NCBI GenBank assembly: GCA_009692685.1
Contig: SHYS01000006.1
Location: forward strand, 1 to 64,000
Length of the DNA stretch: 64,000 nucleotides
Source of the DNA: Dehalococcoidia bacterium
GTDB lineage: Bacteria > Chloroflexota > Dehalococcoidia > UBA2979
Reading direction: 5' to 3'
Below are positions 56,441 to 64,000 of the stretch, in pieces; position 1 is the stretch's first letter; every line of letters starts with the position of its first letter. The translations under genes and the position numbers were made by a program. The notes beneath the pieces are model-generated. The model made no database searches, was not told the origin of the DNA, and was given only the letters and a program-made list of their open reading frames with translations.

Positions 56441-57661
56441 CTACTTCAACGCAAGCATGCGCTCGAGGGCGACGCGCGCGTGACGCTTGGTCTCCGCGGG
56501 CACCTCGATGCGGTTGTTCACCTCGCCGCGTACCAGTCCTTCCATGACCCACGCGAGGTAGGCCGGGTGCACTCGATACATCGTGCTGCAGGGGCAGACC
56601 ACGGGGTCAAGGCAGAAGACCGTCTTGTCCGGGTGCTCCCTGGCCAGCCTTGAGACGAGGTTGATCTCCGTGCCTATGCCGATGATCGTGCCCGCCGGCG
56701 CCTCTGCCACGTACTTCGCGATGTAGGCCGTTGAGCCGTTGGCGTCTGCCGCCTTTACGACTTCTGCGCGGCACTCGGGGTGCACGATGATCTTCGCGCC
56801 CGGGTACTGCGCGCGCGCTGCCTCGATCTGCGTCACCGAGAAGCGCTGGTGCACCGAGCAGTGACCCTGCCAGAGGATGACGCGCGCTCGATCGAGCTGT
56901 TCAGTCTCAACGCCGCCAAGACGACCCGCGGGGCCGCGCCAGTTCCACAGCGCCATCTCATCGAGGGGGATGCCCATCGCCTCGGCGGTGTTACGACCGA
57001 GGTGCTGGTCGGGGAAGAAGAACACCCGCTTGCCGCGCTCGAAGGCCCACTCGAGGACCGGGCGTGCGTTCGAGGAAGTGCAGACCACGCCCCCGTTTTC
57101 GCCGCAGAAGGCCTTCAGCGACGCCGCCGAGTTCATGTACGTGACCGGGATGATGTCGCTTGTCCCACCGAAGTGCTCGCCTAGCTCGCGCCAGGCCGAG
57201 CGCACGTCGGGGTCCGAGGCCATGTCGGCCATCGAGCACCCCGCCTCGACGTTCGGGAGGATCACCTGCTGGTGGGGTGCGCAGAGAATGTCGGCCGCTT
57301 CTGCCATGAAATGCACGCCGCAGAAGACGATGTACTCGGCCTCGGGGCGTTCCGCGGCGTACTGCGCGAGAGCGAACGAATCGCCTCGTTCGTCGGCGAA
57401 CTGGATGATGTCCTCGCGCTGGTAGTGGTGGCCCAGCATCACCACGCGCGTCCCGAGGGCGGCACGCGCCGCTCGCACCCGTGCCACCAGCTCCTCGGCG
57501 CCCAGGTCCCAGTATTCCTGCGGGATCGAGCGCTGCCACGATCCGAACGACACTTCTTGCGACAGCGGCAGGGTGGCTATTCCGGTATCGGTTTCGCACT
57601 GGAGCTGGGGGAGGAAATCGATGGTCGGGCGGAAGGCGGCGGTGGCCGCGGTTGTGGTCAT
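56441..57661 (-). CDS. nadA: Quinolinate synthase NadA
   Basis: 4Fe-4S enzyme joining iminoaspartate and DHAP to quinolinate. The 406 aa form a long (type 2-like) NadA with MLGHHYQREDIIQFADERGD, NVEAGCSMADMA, VTYMNSAASLKAFC and FFFPDQHLGRNTAEAMG. Later Cys in HPECRAEVV and DPVVCPCSTMYRVHP include the cluster ligands. Start ATG 57661 is chosen; an ATG seven codons upstream is also in frame. First gene of the NAD operon, preceded by a strong promoter and a palindrome. Confidence 0.97.
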   Translation of the reverse strand: MTTTAATAAFRPTIDFLPQLQCETDTGIATLPLSQEVSFGSWQRSIPQEYWDLGAEELVARVRAARAALGTRVVMLGHHYQREDIIQFADERGDSFALAQYAAERPEAEYIVFCGVHFMAEAADILCAPHQQVILPNVEAGCSMADMASDPDVRSAWRELGEHFGGTSDIIPVTYMNSAASLKAFCGENGGVVCTSSNARPVLEWAFERGKRVFFFPDQHLGRNTAEAMGIPLDEMALWNWRGPAGRLGGVETEQLDRARVILWQGHCSVHQRFSVTQIEAARAQYPGAKIIVHPECRAEVVKAADANGSTAYIAKYVAEAPAGTIIGIGTEINLVSRLAREHPDKTVFCLDPVVCPCSTMYRVHPAYLAWVMEGLVRGEVNNRIEVPAETKRHARVALERMLALK

Positions 57662-57763
57662 GAGAGCCTCGAATCGCCTCAAAGGCCGGGGTGCATCCTG
57701 CGACCCCGCGCCGTGCGTATCCGGGTGGTGGTGGCCTCGAAAGAGTGGCGCTCTACGAGGCGT

Positions 57764-57788
57764 ACTTTGTGTACTAAGTACGCAAAGT
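57764..57788. promoter_or_regulatory. Near-perfect 25-bp palindrome, candidate NrtR operator of nadA
   Basis: Outer half-sites ACTTTG (57764-57769) and CAAAGT (57783-57788) flank an 11-bp palindrome GTACTAAGTAC (57771-57781), centred at 57776. Only one position pair (57770/57782) breaks symmetry. It lies 13 nt downstream of the nadA -10 box and about 100 nt before the nadA start, so a bound repressor would cover the transcription start. The nearby Nudix-HTH gene (58603-59244) is the obvious candidate regulator. Confidence 0.7.
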
Positions 57789-57800
57789 CACCGTAATGTA

Positions 57801-57829
57801 ACCATACCCGCGCCCATGACGCATGTCAA
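57801..57829 (-). promoter_or_regulatory. Promoter of the nadA-nadB-nadC operon
   Basis: On the minus strand, -35 TTGACA (57829-57824, perfect consensus), a 17-nt spacer and -10 TATGGT (57806-57801). The 25-bp palindrome begins 13 nt downstream of the -10 box. Confidence 0.75.
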
Positions 57830-57839
57830 CGAGTGGTGA

Positions 57840-58602
57840 ACCGCCGCTTGCCCAGACATCGCTCAGGTCGCAGAGGGCGCCGTGAATGCCTGAGCGCGCC
57901 TCGTACTCTCCTCCGACTGCGGCGAGGTTCAAGCCCATCGCTGGCCCACATGCACTCCACGTAGAGGACTTCTCCGCGGACGTCGTAGATGCAGTGGTCG
58001 CTACTCATCTCGACTTTCGAACCACCCAGACACGCACCCCCGGTTATCGGCCTCGCGTGGTGTCGCTCCTCAGCACAGTATGTTCCACCCCGCATACGCG
58101 GTTCCGACGGCGCAGGTCGTGCCTGTTGTCCAATGGAGCACGCGTATGACGTCACCGTACGTGTAGAGCGTGCGCTTCTTCTCCCGCGGCTCGCGCTTGT
58201 GCAAGCGGATCTGGTCGGCGCCGTGTGCGAGCGCCTAATTGCCTCAATTCCGTTCGCCTCAGCAAACCTGTTCTCTAGCTCCCCCAGTGCCGTTTCGCCC
58301 AGTTTCACGAGTTCCTTCGTGCGGATGTCCAGCCACTGCAAGAGGATGCTCATCGCTCCACCTTGGGTTCCAATTGCTAGGGCGACCCACCATAAGGAAT
58401 CTCACCGACGACGTGTACGCCGATGTGAGGAGTGCTGTTCTCGCGAAGAAGAACGAGACGAGTTGCATGCGCTTGCTGGCATGCATAGAGAATCAGGTCA
58501 GTGCGTGCGCCAGCGCCTCCCTGTTCGCCGATTCGGCCTTCTCCCATGACCCTCGCATCATCTCTCCTTCGGTCACGGCGGCGCCCTCGAGGTCAGGCTC
58601 GC
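57840..58602 (-). other. Gene-poor stretch with unknown gene remnants
   Basis: No intact gene is supported. On the minus strand a plausible start (58353, MSILLQWLDIRTKELVKLGE then TALGELENRFAEANG) soon loses protein-like character. A second frame carries ADQIRLHKREPREKKRTLYT followed by YGDVIRVLHW. A third has MSSDHCIYDVRGEVLYVEC, ending near 57886. These fragments suggest one or two small genes broken by frameshifts. No family recognised. Composition is less GC-rich than the flanks. Confidence 0.35.
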
Positions 58603-59244
58603 TCACAGGAACACCGGCTCGCGGCTCGCGAAGCGGTAGAGCAGCGCCGGGCGATGCGCCCCCTCGCGGCGGCGTTCGCCCGTGGCCTCGATCAAGCCTG
58701 ACGAGAGCATGCGCTTGCGGAAATTCCGCCGGTCCAGCGGCTCATCGAGGATCGCCTCGTAGGTTCGCTGCAGTTCCCGCAGCGTGAACTGCTCGGGCAG
58801 TAGGCCATAGGCGATATTCGTGTAGTCGAGCTTGGCGCGCACTCGGGCGACCGCCTGCGCGATGACACGGTTGTTCTCGAAGGCGAGGCCCGGCAGCCCG
58901 GCCACCGGGTGCCAGGCCGGAGGCCACTCGCTCTCCTGCCTCAGCCGCACCGTGCTCGCGTCGACGAGCGCGAAGTAGGCCACGGCCACGGCGGGGTTTT
59001 CTGTGTCCAGGCCTGAGGTGGTGAAGAGCTGTTCGAGGTAGAGGTTACGCACGCCCGTCTCCTCGACGAGCTTGCGCGAGGCAGACTCGTCCAGCGACTC
59101 GCTGCCGTCCCAGCGCCCGCCGGGGAGTGCCCACAGGCCCTCTTCGGGCGGCGCGCTGCGATGGATCAGCAGCACGCGCAGCTCGCCGTCGATGATGGCG
59201 AAGATCACGACGATCGCCGCGACTGTCGTTTCGGGGGCGGTCAT
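58603..59244 (-). CDS. nrtR: NrtR-type Nudix-related transcriptional regulator of NAD metabolism
   Basis: A 213-aa Nudix domain plus C-terminal winged helix, the NrtR architecture. The N-terminal Nudix fold begins TTVAAIVVIFAIIDGELRVL. The Nudix box is GGRWDGSESLDESASRKLVE followed by ETGV, with Lys where catalytic Nudix enzymes have Glu after Arg, so hydrolysis is probably lost and the domain senses ADP-ribose or NAD products. The C-terminal FTLRELQRTYEAILDEPLDR and RNFRKRMLSSGLIEATGERR form the wHTH. Start ATG 59244. Likely represses nadA through the palindrome at 57764-57788. Confidence 0.85.
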   Translation of the reverse strand: MTAPETTVAAIVVIFAIIDGELRVLLIHRSAPPEEGLWALPGGRWDGSESLDESASRKLVEETGVRNLYLEQLFTTSGLDTENPAVAVAYFALVDASTVRLRQESEWPPAWHPVAGLPGLAFENNRVIAQAVARVRAKLDYTNIAYGLLPEQFTLRELQRTYEAILDEPLDRRNFRKRMLSSGLIEATGERRREGAHRPALLYRFASREPVFL

Positions 59245-59252
59245 CGAGGTGC

Positions 59253-59699
59253 CTAACCGTCCGCCAGCAGCACGCCGATCTCGACCTGAGTCGAGCCGCC
59301 TCCGACCGCCGGGCGGTACAACTCCAGCCAGTGTCCCGTCGGCTGCTCGCCTGCGGCCTCGAGGGCGGCTCGGAGGGGGCCCGGGATTGTCTTCAGTTCG
59401 TGGAAGGCGCCTCGGTGGTGCACGAGCGCGTAGCGTCCGCCGGGCACTTCGATACGCCTGAAGCCGTCGTTCCCCTCGAGGTCGCTCGCCGCCTCGAGAC
59501 ATGGGGCGCCGGCGGCGTAGACCACACGGTCGTTGTCCAGACACTCCGCCGCGCACGCAGTTATCGAAGGGTCGGCGCTGCGCAGGCTGCCGTCGGCGAA
59601 ATGCTCGGCGGCGTGGTCCCACAGCGCTCCGATGTCCTTCAGGCCGCCGGTGAGGCCGAGCATCGCGAATCCCGCCAGTTGCCGGATTTCGTACTCCAC
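59253..59699 (-). CDS. GyrI-like (AraC effector-binding-type) small-molecule-binding protein
   Basis: A 148-aa protein with MEYEIRQLAGFAMLGLTGGL (GTG start 59699), then GYR-like EVPGGRYALVHHRGAFHEL, GHWLELYRP and a final TQVEIGVLLADG, matching the GyrI/SOUL-like effector-binding fold. The ligand is unknown. It lies between miaB and nrtR on the same strand, 8 nt before nrtR, so it may be co-transcribed. Confidence 0.75.
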   Translation of the reverse strand: MEYEIRQLAGFAMLGLTGGLKDIGALWDHAAEHFADGSLRSADPSITACAAECLDNDRVVYAAGAPCLEAASDLEGNDGFRRIEVPGGRYALVHHRGAFHELKTIPGPLRAALEAAGEQPTGHWLELYRPAVGGGSTQVEIGVLLADG

Positions 59700-59725
59700 T
59701 CGCGTGTGGTCTCCCGTCGGCGCAG

Positions 59726-61066
59726 CTACAGGACCGCCAGCAGGCGGCTTCCCGCGAGGCTGCCACTGAGGGACCACGGCGTCACCTCGTGCACATCTAC
59801 GCGTGCGAGCTGACCGACGAGCCCAGTGGCATCGAAGTGGACCAGCTGACCGCCTCGACTGCGGCCGGTCGAGCGGCCCTCGGCGTTCTCGCGCTCCACG
59901 AGAACCTCGATGCTCTGGCCGAGCGACCGGCGGTTGATGCGTGCGGCCGACTCGGCGTGAATCGCCTCGATGATCTGGAGGCGTTCCGCCTTCACCTCGC
60001 GCGACACGTCGTCAGGCATGTTGCGATGCGCGAAGGTTCCCGGTCGAGGCGAGTACGCGGCCACGTGGATCACGTCGAACTGGATCCGCTCGAGGAGCGC
60101 AACCGTGTTCTCGAACTCCGCCTCGGTCTCGCCGGGGCAGCCGACGATCACGTCCGTCGCGAGGGCGGCGTGTGGCATCCGATAGCGGATGCGCTCGACG
60201 CGCTCCTCGTACTCCGCCAGCGTGTAACCGCGCCGCATTCGGGCGAGCATGCCGTTGTCGCCCGACTGCACAGGGATGTTGAAGTGCTCGCAGACCTTGG
60301 GCATGTCCGTCACCGCGTCGATGATGCGGTCGGTCATGTCCTTCGGGTACGAGGTCAGGAAACGCGTGCGCACGATGCCATCGATGCGCTCGATGCCCTC
60401 GAACAGCGTGGCGAGGTCGTCACCGGTCCCGAGGTCGTGGCCGTATGCCTCGACGGTCTGCCCGATGAGGGTGACCTCGCGCACGCCGCGCTCGGCGAAA
60501 TGACGCACCTCGGCGAGCACGTCGGCCACCGTCCGCGAGCGCTCGCGGCCGCGACGTAACGGCACGATGCAGTACGTGCAGAACTTGTCGCAGCCATGCA
60601 CGACGGGGACGAACGCCGTCGGCCCCGTCGGGGTCGCGAACGTCGAAGCCTCCCATGAGTCGGTCGCCATGAGCCCCGTGGCCCACGACTCGCCATCGGC
60701 GATGTCGCGTGCGCCCTTTAACTCGGTGGCGCGCTCGATGATCCCGTCGAAGTGCTGGGGCTGCGCCCAGATGTTGACCTGCGGAAAACGACGCTCGAGG
60801 TCGGTCGTCCGCGGGCCGACCATGCAGCCCATGACGGCGATGGTGAACTCGCGACCGTTCTTGCGTTCCTTGTTGAGGATGCCGAGGCGTCCGTAGGCGC
60901 GGTCCTCGGCGTGCTGGCGTACTGCGCAGGTGTTCAGCACCTCGAGGTCTGCCGCCTCATGTTCGCCGGCCTCGGTGAGCCCCAGCCTGTCGAGGCCCGC
61001 CGCCAGCTTCAGCGAGTCGGCCTTGTTCATCTGGCAGCCGACGGTCCAGATGCGATACGTGGCCAC
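59726..61066 (-). CDS. miaB: tRNA-i6A37 methylthiotransferase MiaB
   Basis: Radical-SAM enzyme adding a 2-methylthio group to i6A37 of tRNAs. The 446 aa have an N-terminal UPF0004 domain with Cys in TVGCQMNKADS, VLNTCAVRQ and VMGCMV. The radical-SAM motif CDKFCTYC is in HGCDKFCTYCIVPLRRGRE, and IPVQSGDNGMLARMRRGY follows. A C-terminal TRAM domain is seen near LGQSIEVLVERENAEG. First of a miaB-GyrI-nrtR run; tRNA-Ser lies just upstream. Confidence 0.95.
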   Translation of the reverse strand: MATYRIWTVGCQMNKADSLKLAAGLDRLGLTEAGEHEAADLEVLNTCAVRQHAEDRAYGRLGILNKERKNGREFTIAVMGCMVGPRTTDLERRFPQVNIWAQPQHFDGIIERATELKGARDIADGESWATGLMATDSWEASTFATPTGPTAFVPVVHGCDKFCTYCIVPLRRGRERSRTVADVLAEVRHFAERGVREVTLIGQTVEAYGHDLGTGDDLATLFEGIERIDGIVRTRFLTSYPKDMTDRIIDAVTDMPKVCEHFNIPVQSGDNGMLARMRRGYTLAEYEERVERIRYRMPHAALATDVIVGCPGETEAEFENTVALLERIQFDVIHVAAYSPRPGTFAHRNMPDDVSREVKAERLQIIEAIHAESAARINRRSLGQSIEVLVERENAEGRSTGRSRGGQLVHFDATGLVGQLARVDVHEVTPWSLSGSLAGSRLLAVL

Positions 61067-61100
61067 CGGGTACTCCTGAGCGCATGCGAGGGGACGAGTC

Positions 61101-61191
61101 TGGCGGAGGGGGAGGGATTCGAACCCTCGACCCCGCAGAACGGGGTAAGCGCTTAGCAGGCGCCCGCACTAGGCCACTATGCGACCCCTCC
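61101..61191 (-). tRNA. tRNA-Ser(GCT)
   Basis: A 91-nt class II tRNA on the minus strand with encoded CCA (61103-61101). The acceptor stem GGAGGGG/CCCCTCC is fully paired, and the discriminator is G as in tRNA-Ser. Anticodon GCT lies in the loop CTGCTAA. The long variable arm and the T-arm GGTTCGAATCC are clear. It is upstream of miaB on the same strand. Confidence 0.96.
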
Positions 61192-61259
61192 GGGCCGTTC
61201 CCAAGGGTACGGGCGCTCCTCGAACGCGGCAAGGACGGGGGCTCGAATGGTGCCGCGTG

Positions 61260-61931
61260 TCAGCCGAGATGGTAGTCCTCGCCGAACATCACGAGCCCGA
61301 GCCGCCTCGCGATGCCGAGCGAAGCGGCGTTCGACCAGCTGGTGCCGTAGAACGGCTGCCGGCCCTCTGCCCGGACGGCGGCTGCCCAGCCCGCCACGAC
61401 CGCGATGCCGAGTCCGCGCCCACGAAAGGCCTCGGCCGTTTCGACGCCGGCGACTGCCGCGTTTGGGATCGAACGTGAGGAGTGGCATACGGCAACTACC
61501 TCACCCATCGAGTTGCGGGCGACGCACAGTGGGTGCGCGGCGGCGGTTGCTTCTCGCACCCACGCCAGTTGAGGCACGGTCGCGAGCCATCGTGGGTCGT
61601 TCACCAGCTCGATCTCGGACGCTGGTGGCGTGAGGACCTCAGGGAATGTGAAAGCGGTCCCCCGATGTTCATCGATCAGCGCGGGACTTCCGAGGATCGA
61701 TTCGAGCGCAGCTCCGCTGAGCGATGCGGAGGCTTCGAGGGCCGTGAGCGCGGGGACTGTGGGTTCCCCTCGGAATGCGGCTTCGAGAGAGGCTCGCTGC
61801 TTCCCGGACAGCCTCGCCGACAACGCCCAGCGGTTTCCCTCGGTCGTGCGCACGAGGTGGAAGAGCGGGCGCCGCATGTCCCCCGGGTCCGGGTCGCGCG
61901 CGTGCAGCAGCAGGCCCGCGCCATCTCGCAC
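61260..61931 (-). CDS. GNAT-family acetyltransferase
   Basis: A 223-aa protein with a C-terminal GNAT domain: VCHSSRSIPNAAVAGVETAE followed by AFRGRGLGIAVVAGWAAAVR (acetyl-CoA loop RGRGLG) and GTSWSNAASLGIARRLGLVM. The N-terminal half lacks a recognised domain. Start GTG 61931 is 47 nt after the nucleotidyltransferase stop. Substrate unknown. Confidence 0.78.
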   Translation of the reverse strand: MRDGAGLLLHARDPDPGDMRRPLFHLVRTTEGNRWALSARLSGKQRASLEAAFRGEPTVPALTALEASASLSGAALESILGSPALIDEHRGTAFTFPEVLTPPASEIELVNDPRWLATVPQLAWVREATAAAHPLCVARNSMGEVVAVCHSSRSIPNAAVAGVETAEAFRGRGLGIAVVAGWAAAVRAEGRQPFYGTSWSNAASLGIARRLGLVMFGEDYHLG

Positions 61932-61978
61932 GTAACCCAGCTCGAGACTCAGCTCCGCGAGTTCGAGCGGCCCTACCG

Positions 61979-62599
61979 CTAGCCCCTCAGCTCCGTCGAG
62001 GACACATCCGCGCGGAAGAGCGACTCCGGTATCGACTCGAACATCGAGGTGTACGACGCAGGCAACGGCGCGTGGTCCAGCGTCTGGAACGCGCCCTCGG
62101 TCGCGCGGCCGGCCACGAGGAAGTGGGTGCCGAGGTCACGCATCTTATCGAGGGCGTCGTGCATCGAGGCTTCGCTGTCCTCGTAGTAGCGCGGCTGCAC
62201 CAAGCGTACCGCCGTGTCCCAGCCGATGACGAAGACGCTACCGGGAAACAGCCGCGCCTTCTCGACAAATCGAGGGGCGCGCGTCAGCAGTACGCGCCAG
62301 CCCCCGACGAACTGGGCGGCGCGACGTTCGGTCTCGATGTGGGTGAGCGGCGGTTTATCAACGTTGACCACCGACAGCTCGAAGAGCACCTCGCGGTTCG
62401 CGAGCTGCGAGGCAACGCGCGCCAGCTCCTCGTGGCCGTGGTGCAACGGGTTGAATGACCCCGGCAGCAGCGCGATGCCCGGGAGCGAGCCATCGATGCG
62501 TGTCGCTCCATCGAGTTCCACGAGCACGCACTCGACGCCCGGGGTGCCCTCGAGGAGCGCCGCGATCGGGTCTCTGCCTGCGTTGTTGCTCGAGGTCAC
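61979..62599 (-). CDS. HxGH-superfamily nucleotidyltransferase (NadD/CoaD-like)
   Basis: A 206-aa protein with LPGSFNPLHHGHEELARVAS, the nucleotidyltransferase HxGH box, then a family-typical ISxxR equivalent near FRADVSSTELRG. It resembles the cytidylyltransferase/NMNAT-like domain fused to CinA in plants and some bacteria more than CoaD itself. It overlaps the CinA-like gene by 4 nt. A pyridine-nucleotide or related metabolite role is inferred from this pairing and the nad genes nearby. Confidence 0.8.
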   Translation of the reverse strand: MTSSNNAGRDPIAALLEGTPGVECVLVELDGATRIDGSLPGIALLPGSFNPLHHGHEELARVASQLANREVLFELSVVNVDKPPLTHIETERRAAQFVGGWRVLLTRAPRFVEKARLFPGSVFVIGWDTAVRLVQPRYYEDSEASMHDALDKMRDLGTHFLVAGRATEGAFQTLDHAPLPASYTSMFESIPESLFRADVSSTELRG

Positions 62600-63159
62600 A
62601 CCGTCTCCTCAACGCACTCACCCGCGACCAGTGGTAGCACGAGGCTGCTGGTGTCGACACCGCTCGCCTCGGCCAGCGCGCGTAGGATGAGCCTGCTCAC
62701 GAGGTCTTCTTCACCCGTTCGATCGCGCGCCACCTTCTCGAGGTGCAGTTCGTACCCCCGTGCACCGTTGATGGTTGCGACGGCGACGTAAGCGCGGTGT
62801 TCGCCGCGTTTGAGGCGGTCAGTGGCGATGGTCGCGGCGCACCCAAGGCCGAGTACCGGGTAGTCACCGCCCGACAGCGTGCGCGCGCGCTCCAGGGAGG
62901 CAGTGGCGAGGGCGCGCGCGGCCTCCGGCGAGGCGAACTCCCCGGGCGCGCTGCCGGTGTATGAGACGAACGATGACTGCGCGTAGGGGACCGTGGCCTC
63001 GAGGACGGTTCTCGACGCCCCGCCCACGCCGAGGAGCCACGCGAGCGCCTGGCTCCCCGCGCCGCTTACCGCTAGCACCGCCCTCGAGGGCGCGTCGTGG
63101 ATCGCCTCGACGAGCGCGCGCACGTCCTCGGGCATGCTGGCGGCTGGAGCTTTGCTCAT
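62596..63159 (-). CDS. CinA C-terminal-domain-like protein
   Basis: A 187-aa protein of the CinA-C (PncC-related) fold: AVLAVSGAGSQALAWLLGVG followed by GASRTVLEATVPYAQSSF and VLGLGCAATIATDRLKRGEH. The classical PncC ESCTGG loop is replaced by VSGAGSQ, as in the plant-type family fused to a nucleotidyltransferase, so NMN deamidase activity is uncertain. It overlaps the downstream nucleotidyltransferase by 4 nt, indicating a two-protein equivalent of the fused enzyme. Confidence 0.8.
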   Translation of the reverse strand: MSKAPAASMPEDVRALVEAIHDAPSRAVLAVSGAGSQALAWLLGVGGASRTVLEATVPYAQSSFVSYTGSAPGEFASPEAARALATASLERARTLSGGDYPVLGLGCAATIATDRLKRGEHRAYVAVATINGARGYELHLEKVARDRTGEEDLVSRLILRALAEASGVDTSSLVLPLVAGECVEETV

Positions 63160-63204
63160 GCGGGGATGATAGGCCGCCGCGTGCCGTCCGAGGCCACGAC
63201 GTGC

Positions 63205-63795
63205 CTAGTCGATGCCGACCAATTCCACATCAAACGTGAGCGCCTTGCCCGCCAGGTCGTGGTTGGCATCGAGCTTCACGATGTCAGCTGTGACCTCTTT
63301 GACGGTCGCAGGCTGCCCGGTGCCCATGCGCACGCGGTCCCCCGCCTTCACGCCCGCGGGCGCTTGCCCAATCGGCACCTCGAAGACGAGGTCGGCGCGC
63401 ACTTCGCCGTACGCATCCTTCGCCTCCATGCGTACGGTGCGCTTTTCACCAACCGCCAGGCCACGCACGGCGTCGTCGAATCCTCGGATCACCTGGCCGG
63501 AGCCGACCTGAAAGGCCAGCGGCGAACGCCCTTTGGAAGAATCGAACTCGGTACCGTCGTCGAGCGTGCCACGGTAGTGGACGCGTACCTTGTCGCCGTC
63601 TTTGACCACTCGTCCGTCCTTTCCGGGAGCGACCGTTGCGTTGCCTCCGGGTGCGCCAATCGAGGGCGTTCCGGACCCACTCTGACCATTGCCGGCATCC
63701 CCCCCGCCACAGGCCCCGGCGAGGATCGCAAGGGCGCTAAGCAGGGCGAGAGGTGCGCGCCTCCCGAGAGAGCGCAGCAGGCGTGAAGGGCTCAT
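63205..63795 (-). CDS. FKBP-type peptidyl-prolyl isomerase, lipoprotein
   Basis: A 196-aa protein with a signal peptide and lipobox (LALLSALAILAGAC, Cys about 29), a Gly/Ser/Pro linker, then an FKBP domain: VHYRGTLDDGTEFDSSKGR, GSGQVIRGFDDAVRGLAVGE and RTVRMEAKDAYGEV. An insert-in-flap continuation to DANHDLAGKALTFDVELVGI resembles SlyD-type enzymes. Extracytoplasmic folding is the likely role. Confidence 0.9.
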   Translation of the reverse strand: MSPSRLLRSLGRRAPLALLSALAILAGACGGGDAGNGQSGSGTPSIGAPGGNATVAPGKDGRVVKDGDKVRVHYRGTLDDGTEFDSSKGRSPLAFQVGSGQVIRGFDDAVRGLAVGEKRTVRMEAKDAYGEVRADLVFEVPIGQAPAGVKAGDRVRMGTGQPATVKEVTADIVKLDANHDLAGKALTFDVELVGID

Positions 63796-63879
63796 CGATG
63801 ACCTTTGTGTATCTCAGCCGGGTGGGAGACTCACGCTACCACGGGGGCAGCGTACGCAAAGCAGGCTGACCGTGGGCCG

Positions 63880-64000
63880 CTAGCCGTCTCGAGGGCGCAT
63901 GTAGTCGGGCGGCCCGGCAGGCGGCGGAGGGGGCTGCATGTAGTCCCGAGGCGTGCGGCCACCTCGCGGGCCCGCCTGGTCGCCCGCCGCAGGCAGCGCC
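63880..64000 (-). CDS. Pro-rich C-terminus of a protein running off the window
   Basis: Only the last 39 codons are present. The tail reads GDQAGPRGGRTPRDYMQPPP, then PPAGPPDYMRPRDG and a TAG stop (63882-63880), with two copies of DYM. It is low-complexity Pro/Gly-rich. Nothing can be said of the function. Confidence 0.5.
   Translation of the reverse strand, partial: ALPAAGDQAGPRGGRTPRDYMQPPPPPAGPPDYMRPRDG

Overview
This window is a high-GC (roughly two-thirds G+C), gene-dense bacterial chromosome segment, almost entirely housekeeping, with a few eroded or frameshifted loci. The gene set includes mreBCD with PBP2 and RodA, UppS, a Clp_N-type ClpC, an alpha2-type glycyl-tRNA synthetase, YqhQ, several FmdB zinc ribbons, an NrtR regulator and the DXP isoprenoid pathway. 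It fits a rod-shaped, peptidoglycan-bearing bacterium. I lean to Chloroflexota (Dehalococcoidia-like), but this is inference: no 16S is present, and the 23S 3' end at 1-367 is the best marker to test it.

Layout. 1-1299: 3' end of an rRNA operon, with 23S, initiator tRNA-fMet, a hairpin-rich spacer of about 500 bp, 5S and a long terminator hairpin. 1507-5824: ribosomal protein S1 and ClpC. 5913-15504 (minus): a GNAT, rodA-mrdA-mreD-mreC-mreB, a ferritin-like/VIT1 membrane protein and ligA. 15679-19600 (plus): hisH-hisA-(AAC(6')-like acetyltransferase)-hisF-hisI-HAD. 19618-22499 (minus): a split YeeE/YedE transporter, yqhQ, rpmE and rplU-rpmA. 22596-31914: DedA, ftsH, rnhB-yraN, two fmdB genes, a frameshifted YdeI-like gene, an MBL hydrolase, a tandem-HD protein and glyQS. 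32042-37511: ferredoxin, small unknown proteins and uvrA. 37622-39990: a decaying ATPase-cheB-cheR cluster. 40069-41806: a DUF169 gene and a MaoC-like pair. 41854-42092: an M23 peptidase remnant.

42093-49816 (minus): the envelope/isoprenoid/translation cluster rpsB-tsf-frr-uppS-cdsA-dxr-rseP-ispG, with pyrH missing from its usual place. 50124-50950: a Ser-rich FmdB protein and a dtd gene interrupted by a short dispersed-type repeat. 50976-57661 (minus): a NAD operon, nadA-thioesterase-nadB-HAD-nadC-ribH, followed by a P-loop kinase and a HEPN-like gene with a homopolymer frameshift. nadA has a TTGACA-17-TATGGT promoter with a 25-bp near-palindrome just downstream. The Nudix-HTH repressor NrtR that probably binds it is encoded at 58603-59244, beyond a gene-poor stretch. 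59253-63795 (minus): GyrI-like, miaB, tRNA-Ser(GCT), GNAT, a HxGH nucleotidyltransferase overlapping a CinA-like gene, and an FKBP lipoprotein. The C-terminus of a Pro-rich protein runs off the right edge.

How it works together. The two strongest functional modules are a self-contained NAD de novo operon with its own candidate NrtR operator and a nearby nucleotidyltransferase/CinA pair, and the rod-shape plus lipid-carrier genes. Several frameshifts fall at long homopolymers (G8, G7), so some apparent pseudogenes may be assembly errors. The cheB/cheR and M23 loci carry independent lesions and look truly eroded.
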